A stretch of DNA of 64,000 nt from UBA6016 sp041915365 (GCA_041915365.1 JAYSBP010000013.1:4426-68425), one strand, 5' to 3'; counted from the first letter of the stretch, positions 27,385 through 36,041 are shown. A program made the numbers and translations. The notes: generated from the letters alone by a model not told the origin.

Positions 27385-28200
27385 CTAATGACCCATCCAT
27401 AGAAAAACAATCGTGAGCACAATAATAAATTGTACTAATAATATAAAAATGGAGCCTATGATATTGCCTATTTGACAGCTAGTGCATTGCTTGAATTTTT
27501 CAGCTTCATATCTTGCGTAAAAGAAATAAGCAACAACCAAAATCGGAACTAAGAGGGAGATTTTTTTGTCAAATTCGTATATTTTGACTACGACGTCATG
27601 GTCGAAGAAAAGCGGGGTAATAAATGTTGCCACGAGAAACATCATTACATATCTTGCGGCTTTTTTGAAATATTCCCTATATAAAACTATTGGGCACTGC
27701 TCATTGCCCCTACTGTCCTTGACTAGGCCAAACTCAAGATGCCCATCTATCCTCTGCTTAACATCCTTATCGACCCTATCGACAAATGTGCTCCCGAACG
27801 AATAATCCAAATAATGTTGAAAAGTCCTTGCCTCATCACCTTCAAAGTCAACATATTTTGCAACACCGTTTTCATCTTCATACGCCACAGTGATGCGCTC
27901 ATATCTATCTACGTCTACGCTTATTCCATCATAATAAATACTACGTTCCGTAGCCGTAGCCATACCGCTATGTCTTATTATGCGGCCGTTGATATACGGA
28001 ATATAATCGTCTCCGCTTTTTATAACCACTATGTTGTACTGAATATTTATCAGTATTGCACTAAGAGCATTTAGATTGTTAGCTTTCATGGTATCAATCA
28101 TGTCTTCAATCTGGCTTTTTAGCTCGTCGTCAAAAAAACGTACATTTGCACCTATTAGTCTAATGGATGGATTTGGGTATTTGATTATTTCTTTTTGCAT
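27385..28200 (-). CDS. Membrane-anchored peptide deformylase-like pseudoenzyme
   Basis: Residues 1 to about 150 follow the peptide deformylase fold: YPNPSIR at the N-terminus, FDDELKSQIEDMIDTM, and a C-terminal segment ARTFQHYLDYSFGSTFVDRV that aligns with the deformylase helix ARxxQHExDHLxGxLFxDR. The metal site is lost: HExxH is HYLDY (129-133), the EGCLS cysteine loop reads ERSIY (85-89), and the GxGLAAxQ loop reads LNALSAILIN. Three hydrophobic segments follow (about 181-199, 214-229, 244-269), with a CTSC pair between the second and third. No deformylase activity is expected; a substrate-binding or scaffold role is possible. No clear ribosome site is seen. It starts 16 bases after a terminator hairpin. 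Confidence 0.75.
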   Translation of the reverse strand: MQKEIIKYPNPSIRLIGANVRFFDDELKSQIEDMIDTMKANNLNALSAILINIQYNIVVIKSGDDYIPYINGRIIRHSGMATATERSIYYDGISVDVDRYERITVAYEDENGVAKYVDFEGDEARTFQHYLDYSFGSTFVDRVDKDVKQRIDGHLEFGLVKDSRGNEQCPIVLYREYFKKAARYVMMFLVATFITPLFFDHDVVVKIYEFDKKISLLVPILVVAYFFYARYEAEKFKQCTSCQIGNIIGSIFILLVQFIIVLTIVFLWMGH

Positions 28201-28216
28201 GTGTTCTTGATAGTAT

Positions 28217-28242
28217 AAAAAAGAGCCGACAAAAGCCGGCTC
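28217..28242 (-). terminator. Intrinsic terminator after the SQR-like / small-protein transcript
   Basis: On the minus strand GAGCCGGC-TTTT-GTCGGCTC forms an eight-pair stem (one G-U) followed directly by six T residues. It starts ten bases after the stop of the 53-residue gene, so it ends the transcript of the SQR-like protein and its companion. Confidence 0.85.
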
Positions 28243-28251
28243 GTGAATTGG

Positions 28252-28413
28252 TTAATGGCTTTTGCTTACCACGACTAGCATTTTTAGATTGATAATAATA
28301 AATCTAATAAATTGCCAAATTTTGCAAGTCCTAAGAAATCTAGCACCTCTCCCAGGGATCATTGCCGTGTTGAACTTATCGTTTTTTCCGAAATTTACTT
28401 CTTCTGTTTTCAT
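28252..28413 (-). CDS. 53-residue small protein downstream of the SQR-like gene
   Basis: The ATG at 28413 is preceded by a strong GGAGG site. The product has a polar N-terminal third (MKTEEVNFGKNDKFNT), a Gly/Arg turn (PGRGARF) and a strongly hydrophobic segment (WQFIRFIIINLKMLVVV) before a short tail, so it may associate with the membrane as an amphipathic or single-span peptide. It lies 16 bases after the flavoprotein stop and just before a strong terminator, so the two are expected to be co-expressed. I do not recognise the family. It may help dock the flavoprotein at the membrane. Confidence 0.7.
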   Translation of the reverse strand: MKTEEVNFGKNDKFNTAMIPGRGARFLRTCKIWQFIRFIIINLKMLVVVSKSH

Positions 28414-28429
28414 TTTTTATCCTCCAAAA

Positions 28430-29899
28430 TTATTCAGGTATTAGCGTCCAGCCCGGTTTGAGCTTCGCTTTGTAAAGAAACAAGTAATGTAGTATGTGCT
28501 TAATCCAGTGTCCAGCAAGACCTATCTCACCAAATGTATAGTCCGTGTCACGACCAGTACCAGGGTATTTGTCAAAGTCAGGGACAACAGGATATACGGT
28601 CATTGCCGCGGCTTGACCGTCAAGCCAGCCTTTACCCGCAGATGCAACGCAAGCGGCACCCATTTCGGCCATACTAGCTTCGTGTAGATGTGCATTCGGC
28701 CCTTTGTTTATCAAATCGCAAATACTATGAGCAACGGCTTTGCCCATAATACCGCTAGGCATACCTGTTCTTGGTGGCGTAGGGTTGATTACCGTGCCGT
28801 TTGGAGATTTCATAGGTTTTGAGATGATATGCGGTGGAGCGAATGCGATACCTGCTGAAAATATATTTTTATATAGTTGGTTTTGATATTTTTTAGGCCA
28901 GTCGGATGCTTTCCATTCATTGTAAGGTTTTGGCGTATAGTCACCGTCAACTTTCATAAAGCCGTTAGGGGCAAATATTTGGTCGGTAATATCATCACCT
29001 GCTTTGTTGTATGCTTTTAGTCCTTGTCCAGCAAATGGTGGAATTAGCATAGCAAAGTCAAAGCTCTCTTCGTGCATTGTGCCGTCTAGTTGCTCATAGC
29101 TTACTTTGCCCTCTTCTACTTTGTTCACATGGGCGCCTAGGATATAGTCTACATCTCTCTCTGCAAAAAGAGACTCTGTAAAAATTCTAGAGCTAACAAC
29201 ATATCCGCCGACTTTCATATGAAGTCCACCCATACCAAAATCACCAAGGAAAGACTCGTTTGAAATCCATTTTATTTCGGCTTTATCTCTAACGCCAGCT
29301 TTTCTAAGCTCATGGTCGATATTGAAAATATATTCAAACGCCGCACCTTGGCAAGTACACATACCATGCCCCGTACCTACCAAAATTTTTTGACGCTCAC
29401 CTTTTTTCATTTTGTCTATACATTTTTTTAGCTCGTGAGCCGCATGCTCAGCATGATCAGCCGTACATACCGAAACAGTATATTCGCCAAGTTGTGAGCC
29501 TTCGCCAAGACCTGGTGTTGCGCCAAAGTTTAGCTTTGGACCTGTAGCGTTAACAAGATAATCATAAGCAAGCTCTTCGCTTTGTCCGTTTTTGCCTTGT
29601 CCGGTATACTCTATAGTTACAAATGGCTTGTCGCTTGATGCACCGCCTTCCGGATTTATGCTTACCGCTTTTGCTTGCTTGTAAGTAATGCCCGCTTTTT
29701 TATAGACAGGAGCAAGCTCGAAAGTAACATCCTCTTTTGTCATTTCGCCTACGCCAACCCAAATGTTTGACGGAATCCAATTCCACTTAGCATTCGGTGT
29801 TACAACTACCACTTCATGCTCTTTGCCTAACCAGCTAGCCGCAAACGTAGCGGCCGTATGACCAGCAACACCAGCCCCCAAAACTACAACTCTCGCCAT
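28430..29899 (-). CDS. Sulfide:quinone oxidoreductase-like FAD protein
   Basis: A 489-residue member of the pyridine nucleotide-disulfide oxidoreductase superfamily, resembling the longer SQR types of Campylobacterota. FAD motif GAGVAGHTAA begins at residue 8; YLVNATGPKLNF near 166 and a third FAD contact region near 340 follow. Candidate redox cysteines are in SVCTADHAEH (near 197), GMCTCQGAAFE (near 235) and AACVAS (near 420). The C-terminus is hydrophobic (HWIKHILHYLFLYKAKL), fitting monotopic membrane binding. It would oxidise sulfide (or another sulfur species) and reduce quinone. An AAGGAG site precedes the ATG. Which SQR type it is needs a tree; another sulfur-linked dehydrogenase is possible. 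Confidence 0.8.
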   Translation of the reverse strand: MARVVVLGAGVAGHTAATFAASWLGKEHEVVVVTPNAKWNWIPSNIWVGVGEMTKEDVTFELAPVYKKAGITYKQAKAVSINPEGGASSDKPFVTIEYTGQGKNGQSEELAYDYLVNATGPKLNFGATPGLGEGSQLGEYTVSVCTADHAEHAAHELKKCIDKMKKGERQKILVGTGHGMCTCQGAAFEYIFNIDHELRKAGVRDKAEIKWISNESFLGDFGMGGLHMKVGGYVVSSRIFTESLFAERDVDYILGAHVNKVEEGKVSYEQLDGTMHEESFDFAMLIPPFAGQGLKAYNKAGDDITDQIFAPNGFMKVDGDYTPKPYNEWKASDWPKKYQNQLYKNIFSAGIAFAPPHIISKPMKSPNGTVINPTPPRTGMPSGIMGKAVAHSICDLINKGPNAHLHEASMAEMGAACVASAGKGWLDGQAAAMTVYPVVPDFDKYPGTGRDTDYTFGEIGLAGHWIKHILHYLFLYKAKLKPGWTLIPE

Positions 29900-30137
29900 A
29901 AATACTCCTTATAAAATACATCACAACTTTGTTTGAAGTCGCTAAAACAAAAAGACCGTTGGCCTATTGAATAAAATAATTATCTTAAATAATTAAGTTA
30001 ACATAATTTAATACCGTTAAGCTTAAAACAAAATTACATTTTTTAAGATTTCATCATCATATTTAACAATCATTTGCAGTAGTTTTATTAATTTTATATT
30101 GGCAAAAGCCCGATAAAATATGTTTCTTTGCTAAAAA

Positions 30138-30159
30138 ACACTACAATAAAACACTACAA
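30138..30159 (+). repeat. Direct repeat ACACTACAA upstream of a 35-residue peptide gene
   Basis: ACACTACAA occurs at 30138-30146 and 30151-30159, a 13-base period, within the 277-base AT-rich gap between the divergent SQR-like gene and the small peptide gene. The rest of this gap shows no gene on either strand and must hold the promoters of both. The repeat may be an operator. Confidence 0.35.
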
Positions 30160-30176
30160 AATAGATAGGGGACAAA

Positions 30177-30284
30177 ATGGGGTCAAATGCTTTGGAAGGC
30201 CTAGAGGGAATGGACGGAACCCAAATTGCTATATTTATAATAACGGCTATAGCCGTACTTATTATATTAAAGATGAAAAAATAG
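30177..30284 (+). CDS. 35-residue single-span membrane peptide
   Basis: The ATG at 30177 follows AGGGGAC at workable spacing. The product has a Gly/Glu-rich acidic N-terminus of about 14 residues, one hydrophobic segment (IAIFIITAIAVLIIL) and a basic KMKK end, the layout of a small N-out/C-in inner-membrane peptide. I do not recognise it. It lies 79 bases before the MltA-like gene on the same strand and could be its leader gene or a separate unit. Confidence 0.5.
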   Translation: MGSNALEGLEGMDGTQIAIFIITAIAVLIILKMKK

Positions 30285-30363
30285 CTTTTTAATGATTTAG
30301 CTATCAATGTGTAAAATATAAGTAACAATAAAAAGCAATAGTAATTAAAAAGGAGGATTTTGA

Positions 30364-31476
30364 ATGAAGCATTTGATGTTTATTTTACTGTCCCTTTTTG
30401 TGTTCGTAAACTGCAATTTATATGCTGACGACGATGCCTCAGATAACGGCTCAAGGTCTTCTTATCTTGAAAAAGTAAATTCCGATGAAGTGGATTTGTC
30501 AAGAATATTCAGCGTAGACCTGAGACACGATGAGAACTTTCTAAAAGCAATTGACAGCTCAATCAATTTCTACTCAAGCATACTATCTACCGATGAACTA
30601 TTTTCGTACGGGGATGAGCAATACACGCCATTGCAAATGCTTCACTCACTTATAATGTTCAGAAAACTAATAGCCGTTGAGAGGCCGTATGCAGACTTTT
30701 TGGCTGAGCTACAAAAACACTTCGACGTCTACACACCAAAGGCAAGAAGCGAATACTCAAAGTTTACAGGCTACTACACGCCGGAGATAGAAGCAAGTCA
30801 AGTCAAATCAAAACTATTTAAATATCCGCTCTATCTCTCTAAAAACAAAATAAAATCGTCTAAGCCCGATTTTTATGTTCAAACCAGAACCGACATCAAA
30901 AAGATGGAAATGGAAGGTGCGGCCGTATTGTCCCTTGACGATGGAACGGCTCTAAACTTACAATACGCAGGCAGAAAACTTGCCATTGATGAACTTGCAA
31001 AAAGAAAAACAATAAAAAAAGTAGTTAAGAGAAACGGCAAAAAAAGAACAATAATAGTAAAGACTAGACAGGCTCCAAAATCAAAAGCCGTATTTTATGT
31101 CACAGAGACAAAAGCTCTCGGATCACTATCTACAGAGCTTGTACCTGGCTTTAGCGCTGCGATGGATATGAGTGTAACACCCGTTGGAAGCTTGATATAC
31201 GTAAAAAGCAAAGACAGCAATGATACAGGTGCCGAAAGCAAGGAAACCGCCGCTACGGAAGTTGAGCAAGATGAAAAAAAGAGCGGATATGAAAGTTTTA
31301 TGCTAGTTCATGACATAGGCGGAGCGATTAAGGGGCCTGGAAGGGTTGATATATATTGCGGAGAGGGCAAGCAGGCAAAAAGCTGTACATACAACGTTTC
31401 ATCAAAAGGGCTTGTGTATATGCTGGTAGCAAAAAAAGACGCTCTTGTGAATTTTTTATCTTTGGGAGTCGAATAA
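30364..31476 (+). CDS. mltA: MltA-like lytic murein transglycosylase
   Basis: A 370-residue exported protein with a signal peptide (MKHLMFILLSLFVFVNCNLYA). The MltA domain is recognisable at about 135-270 (FTGYYTPEIEAS; LDDGTALNLQYAG; SKAVFYV). The 3D domain follows with MDMSVTPVGSLIYV and HDIGGAIKGPGRVDIYCGEG, which keeps the Asp and Gly pattern of the MltA active site. The central part is divergent and carries a Lys/Arg-rich insertion near 210-240 and an acidic low-complexity insertion near 300. It would cleave peptidoglycan to anhydro-muropeptides. A strong AAGGAGG site precedes the ATG. A deacetylase gene follows after seven bases. Confidence 0.82.
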   Translation: MKHLMFILLSLFVFVNCNLYADDDASDNGSRSSYLEKVNSDEVDLSRIFSVDLRHDENFLKAIDSSINFYSSILSTDELFSYGDEQYTPLQMLHSLIMFRKLIAVERPYADFLAELQKHFDVYTPKARSEYSKFTGYYTPEIEASQVKSKLFKYPLYLSKNKIKSSKPDFYVQTRTDIKKMEMEGAAVLSLDDGTALNLQYAGRKLAIDELAKRKTIKKVVKRNGKKRTIIVKTRQAPKSKAVFYVTETKALGSLSTELVPGFSAAMDMSVTPVGSLIYVKSKDSNDTGAESKETAATEVEQDEKKSGYESFMLVHDIGGAIKGPGRVDIYCGEGKQAKSCTYNVSSKGLVYMLVAKKDALVNFLSLGVE

Positions 31477-31483
31477 GCAAACA

Positions 31484-32182
31484 ATGGACAGAAGAACCTT
31501 TGCGAAACTATGCTTAGGCGGGGCAGCAACCATGCTGTCTGCGGATGATAGCCTAGTTGAAAAAAAAGATGTGGAGATATACCTGACCGTTGATGACGGC
31601 TGGAATCACAAAAAATCAATCATAGAAATGGCAAACCACTACAAAGTGCCGTTGAATTTGTTTATCATAGGTAAGGTAATCGAGCAAGACCCCGCCATTT
31701 GGAGACAAGCGTTAGAAAAAGGGCATATGCTCGGCTCACACACCTATAATCACCATAAACTTTCAAAAATAGATGAGAGCGTAATAGCCTCGGACTTCAA
31801 ACAATACAAAAAATGCGTCTCAAATGCTCTTGGAACAGAAACATTTGAGAAAATAAAATTTTTTAGATACCCATATGGCGATACAGGTAACAAAGAGACA
31901 AAACCGGCGACAAAAAAAATGATTGAAGATGAGGGCTGGAAGACATCGTGGTGGAATATGGACTTATCATTCTCAACAGTGGAAGGGTACGGAGTAAAAG
32001 CTTACAAAGACCCTCAAGACCAACTTAAATATTTCTCAAAACATCTAAAGAGCATCAATGTTCCACTATTTCACTTCAAAGACCCAGATGCAAAAGCGAT
32101 AGAGCTAGTCATCCAATATGGCCTTGAAAATGGATACAAATTCGCAAGACTTGATAGCAAAAAGGGTTTACTAAAAGCATAA
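31484..32182 (+). CDS. Tat-exported polysaccharide deacetylase (NodB domain)
   Basis: A 232-residue protein starting with a twin-arginine type signal (MDRRTFAKLCLGGAATML). The NodB motifs are present: TVDDGW (motif 1, catalytic Asp pair), SHTYNHH (motif 2, metal histidines) and RYPYG (motif 3). It lies between a lytic transglycosylase and a radical SAM gene, and its stop overlaps the next start as TAATG, so a cell-wall glycan substrate is the natural guess. Chitin- or exopolysaccharide-type deacetylation is the alternative. Tat export implies cofactor-dependent folding before secretion. Confidence 0.87.
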   Translation: MDRRTFAKLCLGGAATMLSADDSLVEKKDVEIYLTVDDGWNHKKSIIEMANHYKVPLNLFIIGKVIEQDPAIWRQALEKGHMLGSHTYNHHKLSKIDESVIASDFKQYKKCVSNALGTETFEKIKFFRYPYGDTGNKETKPATKKMIEDEGWKTSWWNMDLSFSTVEGYGVKAYKDPQDQLKYFSKHLKSINVPLFHFKDPDAKAIELVIQYGLENGYKFARLDSKKGLLKA

Positions 32183-33024
32183 TGCTTGCAAAAGCGTATA
32201 TTGAAATAACGACCTTCTGCGGCTTAAATTGTGATTTTTGCGAGCCGAAAAAATCTCCGCCGGCTCAAATGGAATTGGCTCTCTTTGATAAAATCAACAA
32301 AGAACTACTAGGAAAAACAAGGTCACTAGCATACCATATACTAGGCGACCCACTGAGTGTCCAAAATCTAAACGCCTACTTGGATATTTCCGCTTTTTAC
32401 GGACATAAGGTGGATATTGTTACAAGCGGACACTATCTTAAAAATATAGACAAAAATACCCTACTACATAAAGCCATAAAACAAATAAACTTCTCAATAT
32501 CCTCTTTTTTTTCAAATAAAAATGCTGGTATAAATCTAGAAGAATACTTGAGTGAAATAATAGAATTTTGTAAATTCAGCGCCGCCAATCCAAAGAGGTT
32601 TGTAAACTTGAGATTGTGGAATCTTGGAGATAAAAACTATGCAGCATTCAATGAAGACGTAGAAAAGATATTGGAAGCAAAACTCTCAAAACCGATATAC
32701 GTCAACAATAAGGGCAAAATAGCGCCCTACACGATAGTAGTTAAAGACAAAATGTTTGAATGGCCGAACATACAAAAACAGCCGTTATACAAAAATGGAA
32801 CTTGCCATGCCATAACATCACAGCTTGGTTTTTTAGTTGATGGAAGAGTCACTCCTTGCTGTCTGGATGCAAGCGGAAATATGAGTCTTGGCGACGCAAA
32901 CTACGAGGCAATTTCAGACGTCGTTACATCCAAAAAAGCCACAACAATGATAGACGGATTTAGAAATGGTGTCTTAGTGGAAAAAATGTGCCAAACATGC
33001 GGCTTTAGGCAAGTAAGACTATAA
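32182..33024 (+). CDS. Radical SAM protein with SPASM-like C-terminal cysteines
   Basis: The N-terminus has the radical SAM cluster motif CGLNCDFC (CxxxCxxC, residues 13-20). The barrel is followed by C-terminal cysteines (CHAI, TPCCLD near 230 and CQTCGF near 273) that resemble a SPASM or twitch auxiliary cluster site, as in enzymes that modify peptides or act in cofactor synthesis. At 280 residues it is compact. It is translationally coupled to the deacetylase (TAATG). The substrate is unknown; no obvious precursor peptide follows, although the 35-residue peptide lies upstream of the operon. Its last bases overlap the convergent diguanylate cyclase gene by six. Confidence 0.82.
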   Translation: MLAKAYIEITTFCGLNCDFCEPKKSPPAQMELALFDKINKELLGKTRSLAYHILGDPLSVQNLNAYLDISAFYGHKVDIVTSGHYLKNIDKNTLLHKAIKQINFSISSFFSNKNAGINLEEYLSEIIEFCKFSAANPKRFVNLRLWNLGDKNYAAFNEDVEKILEAKLSKPIYVNNKGKIAPYTIVVKDKMFEWPNIQKQPLYKNGTCHAITSQLGFLVDGRVTPCCLDASGNMSLGDANYEAISDVVTSKKATTMIDGFRNGVLVEKMCQTCGFRQVRL

Positions 33025-34296
33025 AAGAACAACCTTGTTTCTGCCGCCTCTTTTTGCCTCATATAGAGCGTCATCTACATTTTTTAAAAGCTCTCTCATG
33101 TTTGCCTCAGGAGAGTACTCCCCGACACCAAAGCTTGCAGTCACAATACCGGCAGCCCCAAAATTAGTATGCTCGACAGCTTTTCTTAGATTTTCCGCCA
33201 TTACTTGCGCACCTGCGCCTGAAGTATTCGGAAGCATTATCATGAACTCTTCCCCACCCCATCTAGCAAAAACATCTGTTTCTCTAATGCTAGCCGACAC
33301 CGTATCACACAACTTTACAAGAACTTCGTCGCCTACATCATGTCCATATGTATCGTTTATATCTTTGAAATGGTCTATATCAAACATAATCAAAGAGAGT
33401 GGCATTTTATATCTATCTGCTTTTTTTATCTCGAAAGCCAAAAGCTCATTTAATTTGAGCCTATTGTATATCTTGGTCAGAGGATCTGTCGTGGCAAGCT
33501 TTTCAAGCATTTTTGCCTCTTCTTCCATATCTGTTATGTCAGACATAGAAACAATATAAAGCTCTTCTTCCTCTTCCGGAAACTTTGTAGCCTTAACCAT
33601 AAAAGTACGGGTTTCGCCAGTTTTTATGCTAACAATCTTTGCTATATTTCGCTCAAACTTACCGCTTAGAAGATTTTTTATCCAGCTCTCACCGTCTATT
33701 TTTCTAATTGTACGATTATCTTCAACCAACTGCGTATCAACGCATCCGTATAGCTTTTTAAAATCTTCTATGCTGTCCGTCGCAAAAAAATCATAAAAGC
33801 TCTTATTTGCTTCTATTATATTCGTCCCGTCAGTCAGAATAATCATATTATCTTGGAAGTTTAGAATAGTCTCAAAACGTCTTTGTTGCTTAATAAGCTC
33901 TTTTTCCAAGATAATATCATGGCTCTTTCTCTCAATCACGCCTATTAGATTATCCGTATCAACTGGCTTTAGCAAAAAATCACTAACACTAATCTCTATA
34001 GCCTCAAGCAAAAAATCAGATTCACTATGCGCAGTAGTGATAATAATAGGTATATCTCTATCTATCTTTCTTATCTCTCTGGACATTTCAAGACCGGTCA
34101 TTTGCGGCATTTTGATGTCGGTAACAATCATATCTGGCGCTTCGGTCTTAAAAGCATTTAGCCCTTCTTCACCGTTTTTAGCCGTTACAACATCCTTAAC
34201 AACTCTCTTAAGGAGTCTCTCAAGTTGCTCTCTAATAATAGCTTCGTCTTCAACATACAAAAGCTTAATAGGTAGTTTTCCCTTTGCTATATTCAA
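33019..34296 (-). CDS. Response regulator with PAS and GGDEF domains (diguanylate cyclase)
   Basis: Receiver domain (about 10-128): YVEDE acidic pocket, phosphoacceptor in MIVTDIKMP, LLKPVD lysine. A PAS-like domain (about 140-255) follows, then a GGDEF domain (about 262-425) with an intact GGEEF active loop and an RETD inhibitory site five residues before it. It should make cyclic di-GMP under control of phosphorylation, with product inhibition. It lies 15 bases after a stand-alone receiver gene that overlaps a kinase gene, so the three form one signalling operon. Confidence 0.93.
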   Translation of the reverse strand: MNIAKGKLPIKLLYVEDEAIIREQLERLLKRVVKDVVTAKNGEEGLNAFKTEAPDMIVTDIKMPQMTGLEMSREIRKIDRDIPIIITTAHSESDFLLEAIEISVSDFLLKPVDTDNLIGVIERKSHDIILEKELIKQQRRFETILNFQDNMIILTDGTNIIEANKSFYDFFATDSIEDFKKLYGCVDTQLVEDNRTIRKIDGESWIKNLLSGKFERNIAKIVSIKTGETRTFMVKATKFPEEEEELYIVSMSDITDMEEEAKMLEKLATTDPLTKIYNRLKLNELLAFEIKKADRYKMPLSLIMFDIDHFKDINDTYGHDVGDEVLVKLCDTVSASIRETDVFARWGGEEFMIMLPNTSGAGAQVMAENLRKAVEHTNFGAAGIVTASFGVGEYSPEANMRELLKNVDDALYEAKRGGRNKVVLL

Positions 34297-34311
34297 GCGT
34301 ATTCCCGTTTG

Positions 34312-34674
34312 TTAAGTTGTTTCAAAGTAGCTGTCGATTGTGCTAACCAAATCATACAATGCAACAGGCTTAAATAATGTCTTGTCGGCCTTGTCAACCA
34401 GATACTGTGGATCTTTGTAGGCCGTGAGCATAATGCAAGGCACATCGCTACTCTCTTTAACCTTTAAAATAAACTCTTTTCCGTTCATTACCGGCATCTC
34501 TATGTCGCTCAAGATTATATCAGGAGTTTTTTCATAAAAGGCATTAAGAGCATCTTTTCCGTTTTCGCACAGTATAACCTCTTCGTAAATCCTGCCGAGC
34601 GCCTTGCCTACAGTCTCTCTGATTATACCTTCATCTTCCACATAGAGAATTTTTAGTTTTTTCTTATCGCTCAT
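34312..34674 (-). CDS. Single-domain response regulator (receiver only)
   Basis: A 120-residue CheY-like receiver: YVEDEG acidic pocket near residue 10, phosphoacceptor in IILSDIEMP near 54, Thr in MLTAY and Lys in LFKPVA. There is no output domain, so it acts by protein contact or as a phosphate relay between the kinase upstream (four-base overlap) and the GGDEF regulator downstream. Confidence 0.92.
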   Translation of the reverse strand: MSDKKKLKILYVEDEGIIRETVGKALGRIYEEVILCENGKDALNAFYEKTPDIILSDIEMPVMNGKEFILKVKESSDVPCIMLTAYKDPQYLVDKADKTLFKPVALYDLVSTIDSYFETT

Positions 34675-36041
34675 TTGCCTTCTCCATGCCTAGCTATAGC
34701 AAGCTCTATTCGAAATTCAACCCCATCTCCTATATTTGAAGCAAGAATTGTACCACCCATATTATCCTCTATAATCATTCTCGACATATAAAGCCCTATC
34801 CCTGTTCCTTTTCCGTGTTCCTTAGTGGTAAAGTACGGCTCAAATATACGCTCTATAACCGTATCTTTTATTCCGCCGCCGTTATCTAAAACACTTACAA
34901 TGCCAACACTCTCATCGCCATGAACCCCAACAACAACCTTACCTTTGCCGTCAGTAAAACTCTTCTCAAGTATCGCATCCTTGGCATTTGACATCAAGTT
35001 TAGCACAACCTGCTTAAATTCATTTTCGTATCCATCGACAACTATTGGCTTTGTATCAAATCTCGTTTCAATTTTTATTTTTGCGGAGGCAAACTGGGTA
35101 GAAATAATATTTAAAACATCTACGATGCTGTTTTGCAAAACAAATTCCGCCCTAGGTTTGTCCGGCCTAAAGAAATTACGGAAGTCATCAATCGTTTTTG
35201 ACATATGCCTTATCTGCCCCATTGCCTCGCTATTCATTCTGTCGACATACTCTGAATTCAGCTCATCTAGTTGATATGCCACCTTAAAGTCTTGAACCAC
35301 GATACCAAGAGCATTTAACGGCTGCCTCCACTGATGAGCTATAGCGCCTATCATTTCACCCATCGCCGACATTTTACTTTGCTGTACGAGTAGCTTATCT
35401 TTTTTTCTGATTTCCCCGACGGCATCTTCTATTCTATCTTCGAGATGTTCGTTAATCTCTCTTAATTGCTCCTCGGCAACCTTTCTGTCGGTTATGTCAA
35501 GACAGATTGTTACCTTTACACTTCTTCCATCCATCCAAGATGTCATCTTCTCCGTAACGGCATACCACTCTTGCGTCGTCTCGCTATAGTATTCATAAGA
35601 GTTTTCTTTTTTTGTGGAGCTATCTGTGCTATTTGGCTGCGATATCAAAGACGGTCTTCCGACTACCTCGCCAAATTTTGCAATCGCATAGTTGTTTGCG
35701 TATATTACTTCATTTTTTTTGTAATCATTTATTAACACTATCGCATTTATAGTATTCAAAACACCGTAAAAGTTTTTGTTTATAGCTCTAAGATTGTCAC
35801 TCATTTGCGAGCTTTTGTCTATCTGCTCTCTTAATTCCAGGGCAGACATTCTGCTCTTGTAGATAAAAAACAACGACAAAAATATAAAGACAGCCGCAAA
35901 AGCGACTTTAAAAAAGAATACCGCACCAAATGCCAAACTGCCGACGCTAGAGTTTTCATACAAGCTGAGCAATACCACAATGCTTTCTAATAATACGAAT
36001 GCCAAGGCAAACGCAATAAGCGTTTTTTTACTTCTATTCAT
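34671..36041 (-). CDS. Membrane sensor histidine kinase, HQWRQP type
   Basis: Two adjacent hydrophobic segments (about 6-25 and 38-61) leave a very short outside loop, so sensing is probably within the membrane or cytoplasm. A PAS-like domain (about 90-190) is followed by a coiled coil, the dimerisation domain with AIAHQWRQPLNA, and an ATPase domain (NLMSNAKDA, DNGGGI, KGTGIGLYMS). I place the start at the ATG at 36041; a GTG three codons upstream is open, and neither has a clear ribosome site. Its cognate regulators are encoded directly downstream. Confidence 0.9.
   Translation of the reverse strand: MNRSKKTLIAFALAFVLLESIVVLLSLYENSSVGSLAFGAVFFFKVAFAAVFIFLSLFFIYKSRMSALELREQIDKSSQMSDNLRAINKNFYGVLNTINAIVLINDYKKNEVIYANNYAIAKFGEVVGRPSLISQPNSTDSSTKKENSYEYYSETTQEWYAVTEKMTSWMDGRSVKVTICLDITDRKVAEEQLREINEHLEDRIEDAVGEIRKKDKLLVQQSKMSAMGEMIGAIAHQWRQPLNALGIVVQDFKVAYQLDELNSEYVDRMNSEAMGQIRHMSKTIDDFRNFFRPDKPRAEFVLQNSIVDVLNIISTQFASAKIKIETRFDTKPIVVDGYENEFKQVVLNLMSNAKDAILEKSFTDGKGKVVVGVHGDESVGIVSVLDNGGGIKDTVIERIFEPYFTTKEHGKGTGIGLYMSRMIIEDNMGGTILASNIGDGVEFRIELAIARHGEGK

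Noticed and set aside
27356..27398. TGGGT...ACCCA pairing after the deformylase-like gene as a terminator
   Set aside because: The loop is about 28 AT-rich bases and no T-run follows the stem on the minus strand; too weak to list.
29900..30176. A small RNA or gene in the 277-base AT-rich gap upstream of the SQR-like gene
   Set aside because: No convincing promoter-plus-terminator pair, hairpin or open frame with a ribosome site was found apart from the direct repeat.
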